DNA of 64,000 nt from Chryseobacterium sp. G0186 (GCF_003815675.1 NZ_CP033918.1:248001-312000); one strand, 5' to 3'; shown: positions 45,501 to 53,707, counted from the stretch's first letter. Numbers and translations are program-made. The notes: generated by a model from the sequence alone, not told the origin.

Positions 45501-45615
45501 TCTTTCCAAAAAATACAGGAGAAGTAGAGCCCTTTTATTTTCCTGATTCCTTTAAACATTTTTGAACGGCATTTTTTGAAAAGAATTATAAATTAAATTT
45601 TATAATCAAAGGGCT
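45501..45615 (+). promoter_or_regulatory. Alternative RNA pairings downstream of the aromatic leader peptide
   Basis: CAGGAGAA (45516-45523) can pair with TTTTCCTG (45538-45545). AGCCCTTT (45528-45535), in the loop of that stem, can pair with AAAGGGCT (45608-45615). A third pairing joins 45501-45514 with 45571-45584 (13 of 14 positions). The helices partly exclude each other. No canonical GC stem plus T-tract terminator is seen, so control could be by Rho, translation or a weak T-rich terminator (near 45572-45577). Confidence 0.5.
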
Positions 45616-45661
45616 ATTGCTGTGAACTTAAAAAAAATATAAAAACAATAAAATTTAGAAT

Positions 45662-46744
45662 ATGAATTTAGTAGATTTAAAAAACGAGTGGACAAGTGGG
45701 CTTACACAGCCATTAATGATTGCAGGACCATGTAGCGCAGAAAGTGAAGCACAAATGCTTGAAACGGCCAGAAGAATTAAAGAATCCAATGCACAGGTTT
45801 CTGTTTTCCGTGCCGGAATCTGGAAACCGCGTACTAAACCAAATGGTTTCGAGGGAGTAGGAGTAATCGGTCTGAACTGGTTAAAGAAAGTGAAGGAAGA
45901 ATATGGTTTTAAGACTGCTACTGAAGTTGCTAACGCGCACCACGTATTTGCGGCATTAGAGGCTGACGTGGATGTTCTTTGGATTGGAGCACGTTCTACT
46001 GTAAATCCTTTTACAGTACAGGAAATTGCAATGGCATTAAGGGGAACTGATAAACCTGTATTCGTTAAAAACCCTGTAAACCCGGATCTTGCGTTATGGA
46101 TTGGTGCTTTGGAAAGGCTTTTAGGTCAGGATATTAAAAACCTGGGGGTGATCCACAGAGGATTTTCAACATACCAGAAAACAAAATACAGAAATAATCC
46201 AAACTGGCAGATCGCTCTTGATTTCAAAAGCCAGTTCCCAAACATTCCAATGTTAATTGACCCTTCTCACATTTGTGGAAACAGAACAGGTCTGGCAGAT
46301 ATTACCCAGGAAGCTCTTAACGTGGGTTACCAGGGAGCAATCATTGAAACTCACTCTAATCCGGATGAAGCGTGGAGTGATGCTTCACAGCAAATTACCC
46401 CTGAAGTATTGGCTGATCTTATCGGAAATTTAAAAGTAAGAAATACAAACCTTGCAGGTTTTGAGGGAGAAATGGGAAGACACAGAACCCTTATTTCAGA
46501 TCTTGACTTCCAGTTGATTGAACTTCTTTCCCAAAGAATGAAAATTTCAGAAAAAATCGGAAAGCTTAAAAAGGAAAATGATATTGCAATCTTCCAGCCT
46601 GAACGTTGGAAAGTAATTACAGAATACGCAACCCAAAAGGCAAAAGAAACCGGAATGTCTCAGGAATTTATTGAAAAAGTCTTCAAGGCAATCCATGAGG
46701 AATCTATTGAAGTACAGAATAACATTATGATTGACAGGGTTTAA
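45662..46744 (+). CDS. Bifunctional DAHP synthase / chorismate mutase type II
   Basis: 360 residues. The N-terminal barrel (about 1-265) is 3-deoxy-7-phosphoheptulonate synthase of the AroA/KDPS-like class (QPLMIAGPCSAESEAQM, VFRAGIWKPRTKPNGFEG, DPSHICGNR, ETHSNPDEAWSDA), which joins PEP and erythrose 4-phosphate. The C-terminal helical domain (about 270-360; RTLISDLDFQLIELLSQRMK) is an AroQ-type chorismate mutase. The fusion allows feedback by prephenate or Phe/Tyr through the mutase. It is preceded by the aromatic leader ORF. Confidence 0.93.
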   Translation: MNLVDLKNEWTSGLTQPLMIAGPCSAESEAQMLETARRIKESNAQVSVFRAGIWKPRTKPNGFEGVGVIGLNWLKKVKEEYGFKTATEVANAHHVFAALEADVDVLWIGARSTVNPFTVQEIAMALRGTDKPVFVKNPVNPDLALWIGALERLLGQDIKNLGVIHRGFSTYQKTKYRNNPNWQIALDFKSQFPNIPMLIDPSHICGNRTGLADITQEALNVGYQGAIIETHSNPDEAWSDASQQITPEVLADLIGNLKVRNTNLAGFEGEMGRHRTLISDLDFQLIELLSQRMKISEKIGKLKKENDIAIFQPERWKVITEYATQKAKETGMSQEFIEKVFKAIHEESIEVQNNIMIDRV

Positions 46745-46762
46745 ATAGCCATTAATAGATAA

Positions 46763-46836
46763 TAGGGCTTAGGGAATTGGAATAAAGGGAAAATTGAAGC
46801 ATTTGTTTTTACCCAGATTCTAAACCCTAAGCCCTA
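46763..46836. repeat. 12-bp inverted repeat between DAHP synthase and rsgA
   Basis: TAGGGCTTAGGG (46763-46774) and CCCTAAGCCCTA (46825-46836) are exact complements with a 50-bp spacer. It may be the terminator of the upstream gene or a dispersed repeat. Confidence 0.45.
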
Positions 46837-46842
46837 ATTTCT

Positions 46843-46850
46843 TATATTTG
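46843..46850 (+). promoter_or_regulatory. -7 box of rsgA
   Basis: TATATTTG predicts a start near 46857, only about 8 bp before the ATG at 46865. No good -33 box. Confidence 0.5.
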
Positions 46851-46864
46851 CACCAGCATTATCT

Positions 46865-47791
46865 ATGAAAGGAAAAATCATTAAATCTACAGGCAGTTGG
46901 TACCAGGTTTTGGAATTGGAAACAAATAAAATTTTCGAGGCCAGAATCAGGGGGAAATTTAAATTGATCAAAACAAGACTTACCAATCCACTTGCTGTAG
47001 GAGACTTTGTTGAGTTTCAACTGGAACAGGATGATATTGCATGGATCACAAAGATTGATCCCCGCAGAAATTATCTGATCAGAAAGTCTGTCAACCTTTC
47101 AAAAGAAGCTCATATCATTGCATCCAATATAGATCTGGCATGTTTTATTTTCACCTTGAAACACCCGGAAACTTCGTTAGGATTTCTTGACAGATTTCTA
47201 GCATGTTGTGAAGCTTATAATATCAAACCGTTGATTCTTTTCAACAAGATTGATGTTTTGCATGAAGAAGAGATTGAAATTGTAAAGGATGTTGAATTTA
47301 TTTATCAGGAAATAGGATATGATACTTTGGAAATCTCATCTTATTCTGGCTTGAATCTGGATCAGCTTCAGGAAATTCTGAAAGATAGAACGTCTGTATT
47401 TTTCGGACATTCAGGGTGTGGGAAATCTACGCTGGTGAATGCCTTACAGCCAGGATTAAACTTAAAAACCTCTGAAATTTCAGATACTCATTTAAAGGGA
47501 AAACATACCACAACTTTCGCTCAAATGCATTTCTGGCATTTTGGTGGAAACGTTATTGATACTCCCGGAGTTCGCGAGTTTGCAATGATTGATATTGAAA
47601 AAGAAGAAGTACAGCATTACTTCCCTGAAATATTCAAAAAAAGAGAGGAGTGTAAATTTCATAACTGTCTTCACATTAATGAGCCAAAATGTGCCGTTCT
47701 TGACGCCCTTGAAACAGAGGAGATACAACACTCTCGTTATGCAACTTATGTCAAGCTAATGGATGAAGCAGAAGAAGCTTCTCAAAAATAA
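46865..47791 (+). CDS. rsgA: Ribosome small-subunit-dependent GTPase A
   Basis: 308 residues. The N-terminal OB fold (about 1-70) and a circularly permuted GTPase domain carry G4 (FNKID), G1 (FFGHSGCGKSTLVNAL) and G3 (IDTPGVREF) in permuted order. The C-terminal zinc domain has CKFHNCLHINEPKCAV (three Cys, one His). RsgA matures the 30S subunit. The length is typical. Transcribed alone. Confidence 0.95.
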   Translation: MKGKIIKSTGSWYQVLELETNKIFEARIRGKFKLIKTRLTNPLAVGDFVEFQLEQDDIAWITKIDPRRNYLIRKSVNLSKEAHIIASNIDLACFIFTLKHPETSLGFLDRFLACCEAYNIKPLILFNKIDVLHEEEIEIVKDVEFIYQEIGYDTLEISSYSGLNLDQLQEILKDRTSVFFGHSGCGKSTLVNALQPGLNLKTSEISDTHLKGKHTTTFAQMHFWHFGGNVIDTPGVREFAMIDIEKEEVQHYFPEIFKKREECKFHNCLHINEPKCAVLDALETEEIQHSRYATYVKLMDEAEEASQK

Positions 47792-48178
47792 CGCAATCAC
47801 TTTCCATTTATAATCCATCATTGTGCTTCAGCACATAATATTGGGACATGCCATCATTTGTGTGTTCCTGTAAATTTCTATACAAGTTTTCCAGTTAAAA
47901 ATCTATTCAAAATCATAAAGAAGACTGTTCTTATGATTAACTATTTTGTTTTAGTGCAAAGAAAAAAGATAAAGAAAAATTTTTCGCAAGTTCATTTTTT
48001 AACTTAAAAAATATCTGTTTTAGAATAAGTCTACTTTTTGTCACGAATATTTTACTCCATAACTCCACTTTTCCATCTCTGGTTTTTCTGAAAGAAAAAA
48101 AATATTTAAAAATATCAATTATTTCATTGATTGAAATAGAAGCAATACTGTGTTAATATGATTTTGTAAGTTTTTTAA
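47792..48178. other. Gene-free AT-rich stretch
   Basis: No ORF, hairpin or promoter stands out between rsgA and the elements at 48179-48312. Confidence 0.5.
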
Positions 48179-48197
48179 TTTTATCAAATTGATAAAA
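48179..48197. promoter_or_regulatory. Perfect 9-1-9 palindrome
   Basis: TTTTATCAAATTGATAAAA is symmetric over 19 bp with a one-base centre. It has the shape of a dimer-binding operator; the protein is unknown. Confidence 0.45.
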
Positions 48198-48217
48198 AAA
48201 GATTCTATTTTTTGATA

Positions 48218-48286
48218 ATAAAAAACCCAGCCGAAGCTGGGTAAAAACTAATAACCATGAAAACTCAAATTAAACATGAGAATCGC
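48218..48286 (-). ncRNA. Candidate small RNA ending in a UUCG hairpin terminator
   Basis: On the minus strand ACCCAGC-TTCG-GCTGGGT (48242 down to 48225) is followed by a T run (48224-48218). About 55 nt upstream of the hairpin lies a -24/-12-like promoter (48312-48297). The roughly 70-nt RNA has no ORF above nine codons. The terminator is convincing; the transcript itself is inferred. Confidence 0.5.
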
Positions 48287-48296
48287 AATAGAATAA

Positions 48297-48312
48297 ACAA
48301 TTACTGTGCCAA
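48297..48312 (-). promoter_or_regulatory. Possible sigma-54 (RpoN) promoter on the minus strand
   Basis: Minus strand reads TTGGCACAGTAATTGT: GG and GT separated by ten bases, close to the TTGGCAC-N5-TTGC consensus but with GT instead of GC at -12. The predicted start is near 48286. Confidence 0.4.
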
Positions 48313-48390
48313 AGTTTGGTTCATGATTTCTTAATAAAAGTTATTTTTATGTTAAAAAAAAATTAAAATAAAAATCAAAGATATTTTTTG

Positions 48391-48398
48391 TAATTTTG
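48391..48398 (+). promoter_or_regulatory. -7 box of ndk
   Basis: TAATTTTG predicts a start near 48405, 17 bp before the ndk ATG at 48422. Confidence 0.5.
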
Positions 48399-48421
48399 CA
48401 CCATTAAAAAAATATACATTT

Positions 48422-48838
48422 ATGTCTAACATTACATTCACTATGATTAAGCCTGATGCTGTTGCTGACGGACATATCGGTGCAATATTGGGTAAGATTG
48501 CTGAAGGAGGTTTTAAAATCAAAGCTTTAAAATTAACTCAGCTTACAGTTGCTGATGCAAAAAAATTCTATGAAGTACACGCTGAAAGACCATTTTATGG
48601 TGAATTGGTAGAATTCATGAGTTCTGGTCCTATCGTTGCTGCTGTTTTAGAAAAAGACAACGCTGTTGAAGACTTCAGAACATTAATTGGTGCTACTAAT
48701 CCTGCAGAAGCTGCAGAAGGTACAATCAGAAAGATGTTTGCAAGAAGCATCGGTGAAAATGCAGTTCACGGTTCAGATTCTAACGAGAATGCATTGATCG
48801 AAGCTCAGTTCCATTTTTCAGGAAGAGAGATTTTCTAA
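48422..48838 (+). CDS. ndk: Nucleoside-diphosphate kinase
   Basis: 138 residues, the usual bacterial length. It transfers phosphate between NTPs and NDPs (EC 2.7.4.6). Visible motifs are the start [10 protein letters not shown], the FYxxHxxRPFYxELVEFM segment ([18 protein letters not shown]) and the catalytic histidine in NAVHGSDS (about His118). Monocistronic, with its own promoter box and terminator. Confidence 0.97.
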   Translation: MSNITFTMIKPDAVADGHIGAILGKIAEGGFKIKALKLTQLTVADAKKFYEVHAERPFYGELVEFMSSGPIVAAVLEKDNAVEDFRTLIGATNPAEAAEGTIRKMFARSIGENAVHGSDSNENALIEAQFHFSGREIF

Positions 48839-48863
48839 GAAAATTTTCTTACAAAATAAAAGA

Positions 48864-48893
48864 TCCGGAGATTTTTATCTTCGGATTTTTGTT
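48864..48893 (+). terminator. ndk terminator
   Basis: Arms 48864-48873 and 48878-48887 pair over ten positions (one G-T), with loop TTTT and a following T5. Confidence 0.8.
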
Positions 48894-49012
48894 TTTATAA
48901 ACGGTTGATTGTTTTCAGATTTTAGGAACTAGGAAATTCAATGATAAATTGTTGTATTTTAGGATGAAAATAAATGGAACGCTTATTGTAAATTTTAGAT
49001 TAAAAAGCAGTT

Positions 49013-49234
49013 ATGAAAATTCCAACATTATTAATGGCCAGTTTATTGGCTGTAGGTGTTTCGGCGCAAAGTACAAAACCTGCCACTAAAACGAAGAAAC
49101 CTATTAAGAAAGTGAAAAAAGTAGTGACTTCCGATACTACTAAAAATCCTAAGCCGACCACTCCGAAAGTCATTGTCAGAAAAGATACGACTTCACATGA
49201 TCCGCGTAATTGCCCAGCTTGTGGAATGGGATAG
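49013..49234 (+). CDS. Putative RiPP precursor with signal peptide and C-terminal CPACGMG
   Basis: 73 residues. Signal peptide about 1-19 (MKIPTLLMASLLAVGVSAQ), a Lys/Thr/Pro-rich repeat-like middle (about 20-60) and a C-terminus DPRNCPACGMG. The CPxCGMG end next to an MNIO (DUF692) enzyme matches the precursor layout I recall for the chr-type peptide of Chryseobacterium, in which the enzyme modifies the cysteine pair. A secretory signal as leader is typical of bufferin-like precursors. The enzyme gene starts 3 bp after its stop, so they are translated together. Without the neighbour it would pass as an ordinary small secreted protein. Confidence 0.8.
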   Translation: MKIPTLLMASLLAVGVSAQSTKPATKTKKPIKKVKKVVTSDTTKNPKPTTPKVIVRKDTTSHDPRNCPACGMG

Positions 49235-49237
49235 AAG

Positions 49238-50332
49238 ATGGGAAAACCGTTGTTAGGGATATCGATGATGGCAGAAGCAGAGTTTGTTTCTGCTATTTTA
49301 CCTTTGCTGCAAACCAATTTAGTTGATGTATTGGAGTGGTCTTTTGATACCATGAATACAGATGAACCAGATTGGCTAAGCAACCTGTTGGATTTTTATG
49401 CGGGTAACAACCGTCTTATTGGACATGGGGTCTATTATTCTCTATTTGATGCCCGGTGGACAGAAAGGCAGAGGTTGTGGCTTGAAAAATTAAAGAACGA
49501 AGTTCACCGAAGAAATTACAATCATATCACGGAACATTTCGGTTTTATGAATACTTCTAATTTCCATCAGGGAGTTCCTTTGCCGGTATCTTTACATCCT
49601 AAAACCCTACAGATTGGAAAAGATCGACTTTATAGACTTCAGGAAGCTGTGCAAATTCCGGTAGGAATAGAAAATCTGGCATTTTCATTTTCTATAGATG
49701 ATGTCATGGAGCAAGGAGTGTTTCTTGATAAACTGACCGAAGATACTAATGGATTTCTTATTCTCGATCTTCATAACATCTATTGTCAGGCATGTAATTT
49801 TGAGGTTGAAATTGAGGATATTATTAAACTCTATCCTTTAGATAAGGTCAGGGAAGTTCATCTTTCAGGAGGAAGTTGGCAGGAAAGTATATATGGAAAA
49901 AAAATGATTAGGAGAGATACTCATGATGATGCCATCCCTGAAGACATTCTGACAGTGTTTTCATCTGTTTTGTCTCAATGTAAAAATCTACAATATGTAA
50001 TTGTTGAAAGATTGGGGCATACTATAGATACTGAAGAAAAAAAGGAGAATTTTCTTAATGATTTTTCCAAAGTTAAAATATTAATTGAAGCATCAGATCA
50101 ATGTATTCAGCAGAAAAAAAACTGGACTAAAAAAGAAATTAGATTTCCGAAAGCTCCCTTGGAAGATCTGGTTTTGTACGAAGAACAAGTCAGGCTTACG
50201 AAATTATTGTTTGACAGGGCGGAAGTGGCATCCATTAGGAATCAGGAATTTTATTATTTTAAAACTGAAAATTGGGATCAGGAAATGATTCTGACTGCTC
50301 AAAATATTATTAAGAAGTGGAATCCTTATTAA
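49238..50332 (+). CDS. MNIO (DUF692) family RiPP-modifying iron enzyme
   Basis: 364 residues. A TIM-barrel enzyme using a multinuclear iron site to rearrange cysteine residues in a precursor peptide. The family ligands are present in order: His in LIGHGVYYSL (about 62), NHITEHFGF (about 95), VGIENLAF (about 147), LDLHNIYCQ (about 184), REVHLSGG (about 210), RRDTHDDAIP (about 228) and VIVERLGH (about 257). The last about 90 residues (from roughly 275) extend beyond the usual DUF692 length and could replace the separate partner protein that binds the leader in related systems. No second partner gene is present. Confidence 0.87.
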   Translation: MGKPLLGISMMAEAEFVSAILPLLQTNLVDVLEWSFDTMNTDEPDWLSNLLDFYAGNNRLIGHGVYYSLFDARWTERQRLWLEKLKNEVHRRNYNHITEHFGFMNTSNFHQGVPLPVSLHPKTLQIGKDRLYRLQEAVQIPVGIENLAFSFSIDDVMEQGVFLDKLTEDTNGFLILDLHNIYCQACNFEVEIEDIIKLYPLDKVREVHLSGGSWQESIYGKKMIRRDTHDDAIPEDILTVFSSVLSQCKNLQYVIVERLGHTIDTEEKKENFLNDFSKVKILIEASDQCIQQKKNWTKKEIRFPKAPLEDLVLYEEQVRLTKLLFDRAEVASIRNQEFYYFKTENWDQEMILTAQNIIKKWNPY

Positions 50333-50367
50333 GTGAGATCACACCAGATAACCACAAATCAAATTAT

Positions 50368-50859
50368 ATGAAAATGACAACAGTTGTATTAATTCTAACC
50401 GCTGTCCTTACGGCACTTATTGCTGGTCTTTTTTATGCCTACTCATGCTCTGTAGTGCTTGGATTGGGGAAACTCTCTGACGCTGAATATCTAAAGGCCA
50501 TGCAGCATATCAATCGGGAAATTCTTAACCCGGTGTTTTTTATGAGCTTCATGGGAACGGCAATTCTTCTGCCGGTAGCTACTTTTTTGTTGCGCAGTGA
50601 GCAACCGGTTTTTATTTTTCTTTTACTGGCGACATTGGCTTACCTGATAGGGGTCTTTGGAGTTACCGTAATGGGAAATGTCCCAATGAATGATATGCTG
50701 GACCAATTTGATATTTCCAATTCTACAACAGAGGCTATCAGGAAAATGAGAGAGGGCTTTGAAAGCAGATGGAACTTTCTGAACAATATAAGGACGGTTT
50801 TTTCTGTCATTAGTATTGCTTTGGTTATTTGTGCATGCGTTTGGAATAAGAATGTTTAA
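50368..50859 (+). CDS. DUF1772 (anthrone oxygenase-like) membrane protein
   Basis: 163 residues from ATG 50368; an upstream in-frame start at 50317 would overlap the MNIO gene. Four membrane helices (first at about 3-25; VVLILTAVLTALIAGLFYAY). DUF1772 motifs are visible: AYSCSVVLGLG, MQHINREILNPVFF and FGVTVMGNVPMNDML. Function in bacteria unknown. It lies 35 bp after the RiPP enzyme and may be part of that unit (peptide handling or export) or just a neighbour. Confidence 0.82.
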   Translation: MKMTTVVLILTAVLTALIAGLFYAYSCSVVLGLGKLSDAEYLKAMQHINREILNPVFFMSFMGTAILLPVATFLLRSEQPVFIFLLLATLAYLIGVFGVTVMGNVPMNDMLDQFDISNSTTEAIRKMREGFESRWNFLNNIRTVFSVISIALVICACVWNKNV

Positions 50860-51008
50860 GTAAAAATACTCAAGTATAAAATCCGTATTTCTACGGATGT
50901 GAATGTGATCTTTTATTCAGAACTTTGTGTTGTTAGTAAGAAGAAACTTAGACATTTAAAGACTCTTGAAAAAAAATTAATAACCACGACGACCCAAATT
51001 CCAATGAG

Positions 51009-51037
51009 AAAGGCAGTCCCGTTAAGGACTGCCTTTT
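51009..51037. terminator. Bidirectional terminator
   Basis: AAAGGCAGTCC (51009-51019) pairs with GGACTGCCTTT (51026-51036) between the DUF1772 gene and rpe, which converge. Confidence 0.85.
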
Positions 51038-51063
51038 GATTATTTGTAACTGATCATCTATTG

Positions 51064-51714
51064 TTAGATTTTCAAAAGCTCAATAGTTCTTTCAGGGTTT
51101 TCTGTAGAGAATACAGCATTTCCGGCTACCAGAACATCTGCACCAGCTTCGAAAAGTTTTGATGCATTGTCAAGATTTACTCCTCCGTCTATTTGGATAA
51201 GTGCTGTTGAATTATTACTTAAAATAAGATCCTTTGTTTCAGCAATCTTTTTGTAAGTATTTTCAATAAACTTCTGTCCTCCGAATCCTGGATTCACACT
51301 CATTAGCAATACCAAATCTACATCAGCAATAATATCCTCAAGCATTAAAACAGGAGTAGATGGATTTAAAACAACCCCGGCTTTTGCTCCCTTACTCTGA
51401 ATATGGTGAATGGTTCTGTGAAGGTGGGTACATGCTTCATAATGTACAGAAATTAGATCTGCTCCATGATTGATAAATTCATCAACATATTTCTCAGGCT
51501 CTACAATCATCAGGTGAACATCCACGAATTTTTTGGCATGCTGCTGAACTGTTTTCATCACAGGGAAACCAAATGAAATATTAGGTACAAATCTCCCGTC
51601 CATTACATCAATGTGGAACCAGTCGGCCTGAGATCTGTTTAACATTTCAATGTCTCTTTGCAGATTCCCAAAGTCTGCGGATAAAAGGGATGGAGCAATA
51701 AGCTTCGTTTTCAT
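51064..51714 (-). CDS. rpe: Ribulose-phosphate 3-epimerase
   Basis: 216 residues, a TIM barrel of the pentose-phosphate pathway (EC 5.1.3.1). Motifs: start IAPSLLSADFGNL, metal/catalytic residues in WFHIDVMDGRFVPN and VHLMIVEP, VNPGFGGQKF and IQIDGGVN with phosphate-binding VAGNAVF. The length is standard. Transcribed leftwards alone. Confidence 0.96.
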   Translation of the reverse strand: MKTKLIAPSLLSADFGNLQRDIEMLNRSQADWFHIDVMDGRFVPNISFGFPVMKTVQQHAKKFVDVHLMIVEPEKYVDEFINHGADLISVHYEACTHLHRTIHHIQSKGAKAGVVLNPSTPVLMLEDIIADVDLVLLMSVNPGFGGQKFIENTYKKIAETKDLILSNNSTALIQIDGGVNLDNASKLFEAGADVLVAGNAVFSTENPERTIELLKI

Positions 51715-51739
51715 TTTTACTTTATATTAGATATTTAGA

Positions 51740-51836
51740 GTCAAGAGCCAAGAACCAAGATATGAGCTGCAAACCTAAGTGTTCATAAATACATATTTTG
51801 GAAGTCTTGAATCTTGTGTCTTTCATCTTGATTCTA
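51740..51836. repeat. CAAGA/TCTTG-rich imperfect inverted repeat
   Basis: AGTCAAGAGCCAAGAACCAAGA (split: AGTCAAGAGCC, AAGAACCAAGA; about 51740-51762) faces TCTTGAATCTTG...ATCTTGATTCT (about 51804-51836). Such CAAGA-rich spacer repeats recur in flavobacterial chromosomes; function unknown. Confidence 0.35.
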
Positions 51837-52910
51837 TTAATGATACTTCAGTTTCATTTCCGGTTTTATCCTCAGAATCGTCTCATAGATAAGATTGATG
51901 ACGTTTCCTACATCTTCCTTGGATACCATTTCCACTGTTGTATGCATGTAGCGCAAAGGTAAGGAAATTAAAGCACTTGGTACCCCGCCGTTAGAATGCG
52001 CAAAAGCATCTGTATCTGTTCCTGTAGCTCTGCTTGCTGCAGCCCTTTGGTAAGGAATTTTTTTTGTTTTAGCTGTGTCAATAATTAACTCCCGGATGGT
52101 ATGGTGAACGCTTGGAGCGAAGAATACCACTGGTCCTGCACCACATTTTTGATCTCCCTCCTTTTTCTTTTCGATCATTGGAGTAGTGGTGTCATGAGTA
52201 ACATCAGTTACAATGGCAATATTTGGTTTGATGGTATCCGCAATCATGTCTGCTCCATAAAGTCCTACTTCTTCCTGTACGGAATTGGTAATATAAAGTC
52301 CAAACGGGATTGATTTTTTATTTTCTTTTAAAAGCCTTGCCACTTCAGCAATCATAAAGCCTCCGATTCTGTTATCCAATGCTCTGCAGACAAAATATCT
52401 GTCATTCATTTCAAAGAATTCGTCCGGGTAGGTAATCATACATCCTACAAAGATTCCCATTTTTTCAACCTCTTCTTTGGTGGTTGCCCCACAGTCGATG
52501 AAGATATTTTCAATTTTGGGAGTAGGTTCATCCTGATTGGATCTCGTGTGAATGGCCGGCCATCCGAATACGCCCTTTACAATTCCGTTTTCTCCGTGAA
52601 TGTGAACTACTTTTGATGGTGCAATAGTCTGATCTGAACCTCCATTTCGGATGACATAGATCAATCCTTCATCAGTAATATAATTTACATACCATGAAAT
52701 TTCATCAGCATGAGCTTCAATCACTACTTTAAATTCAGCTTCGGGATTTATGATTCCATAGCATGTTCCATAATGGTCAACTTCAATTTTATCTACATAA
52801 GGTCTAATGTAGTCCATCCAAACTTCCTGTCCTTTGTGTTCATAACCGGTTGGAGACGAAGTGTTTAAATATTTCTCTAAAAATTTCAAAGATTTCTTTT
52901 CAAATTTCAT
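51837..52910 (-). CDS. M42 family metallopeptidase
   Basis: 357 residues of the dinuclear zinc/cobalt aminopeptidase family M42 (often misnamed endoglucanase). Visible are EAHADEISWYV (His and Asp ligands, about 64-66), the bridging Asp in RALDNRIGGFM, catalytic EE in SVQEEVGLYGA, TDVTHD and a late histidine in YMHTTVEM. Cytoplasmic, probably forming a tetrahedral dodecamer. Typical length. Single gene, divergent from the DUF4294 gene. Confidence 0.92.
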   Translation of the reverse strand: MKFEKKSLKFLEKYLNTSSPTGYEHKGQEVWMDYIRPYVDKIEVDHYGTCYGIINPEAEFKVVIEAHADEISWYVNYITDEGLIYVIRNGGSDQTIAPSKVVHIHGENGIVKGVFGWPAIHTRSNQDEPTPKIENIFIDCGATTKEEVEKMGIFVGCMITYPDEFFEMNDRYFVCRALDNRIGGFMIAEVARLLKENKKSIPFGLYITNSVQEEVGLYGADMIADTIKPNIAIVTDVTHDTTTPMIEKKKEGDQKCGAGPVVFFAPSVHHTIRELIIDTAKTKKIPYQRAAASRATGTDTDAFAHSNGGVPSALISLPLRYMHTTVEMVSKEDVGNVINLIYETILRIKPEMKLKYH

Positions 52911-52961
52911 AAAAAGGAATGATTTTTGCGTTTAATTTTTCTTCTTATAAGTGTAAAAATA

Positions 52962-53666
52962 ATGAATTTTAGCAAGATTATCTGTCTTTTTATCTTCTTT
53001 TTTGGAGTCAGTGCTTTTGGTCAAAAGGATTCTGTAATAGCAAAACCTCTCAACCAATATCCATCTGAATCTTTGAAAGTAGATGAGTTCGGCAATAAAT
53101 ATTATTACGACGAACAGCAGAAAGTGAAGATCTATGAAGTCAATGGAGAGCCTGTAGTGGTAATGGACGAATTGGTTTTAGTTAATAAGCCGAGATTTAA
53201 TAATCAGCTGGATAAAAATTACTATTATTTTCTCAATAAGAAGTTGTACAGGGTATATCCGTTGTTTGTAACAGCTTTGCAACAATACAGAGATATTCAG
53301 GTAGACATGAATGACATGGATAGTAAGGCTAAGAGAAAGTTTGTAAGAGAAAGACAGAATATGCTTGCAGATCAGTATGAAAAGCAATTGAGAGATCTTA
53401 CCACTACTGAGGGGCAGGTTTTTGCAAAGCTGATGAATAGGGCTACCGGTAAAAATGTATATGAAATCATTAGAGAACTTAGAGGCGGATTCAGTGCATT
53501 TTGGTGGAATCTGAAAGGTAAAATGGCTGATATTGATCTTAAGGAAAGATATAATCCGCATACAAACAGAACTGATGAGTTTGTGGAATCATTGCTTCAA
53601 TCCAATTGGAATTCAGGTTACTTAAAACCTTACCCAGGGGCAAGCGATTTCAAGGTAAAGAAATAA
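52962..53666 (+). CDS. DUF4294 domain-containing secreted protein
   Basis: 234 residues from the ATG at 52962, chosen because it starts the signal peptide (ends GVSAFGQ); an in-frame GTG/ATG upstream at 52926 adds 12 hydrophobic residues. DUF4294 occupies about 80-210 (YRVYPLFVTALQQYRDIQVD, KMADIDLKERYNPHTNRTDE). The family is restricted to Bacteroidota and unassigned. Periplasmic or surface protein. Followed by a strong terminator shared with the NUDIX gene. Confidence 0.85.
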   Translation: MNFSKIICLFIFFFGVSAFGQKDSVIAKPLNQYPSESLKVDEFGNKYYYDEQQKVKIYEVNGEPVVVMDELVLVNKPRFNNQLDKNYYYFLNKKLYRVYPLFVTALQQYRDIQVDMNDMDSKAKRKFVRERQNMLADQYEKQLRDLTTTEGQVFAKLMNRATGKNVYEIIRELRGGFSAFWWNLKGKMADIDLKERYNPHTNRTDEFVESLLQSNWNSGYLKPYPGASDFKVKK

Positions 53667-53672
53667 AATATA

Positions 53673-53707
53673 AAAAATTCCTGTAAGAGTACTTACAGGA
53701 ATTTTTC
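53673..53707. terminator. Bidirectional terminator
   Basis: A 15-bp perfect stem (53673-53687 with 53692-53706, loop AGTA) with A/T arms, overlapping the last codons of the NUDIX gene. Confidence 0.85.

Noticed and set aside
45374..45559. Minus-strand ORF over the DAHP synthase leader
   Set aside because: It is the antisense of the aromatic-rich leader ORF; the strand and context favour the plus-strand reading.
48257..48334. 25-codon plus-strand ORF (MKTQIKHENRNRINNYC...)
   Set aside because: It overlaps the minus-strand promoter and small RNA, and has no plus-strand promoter; the hairpin beside it has its T-tract on the minus strand.
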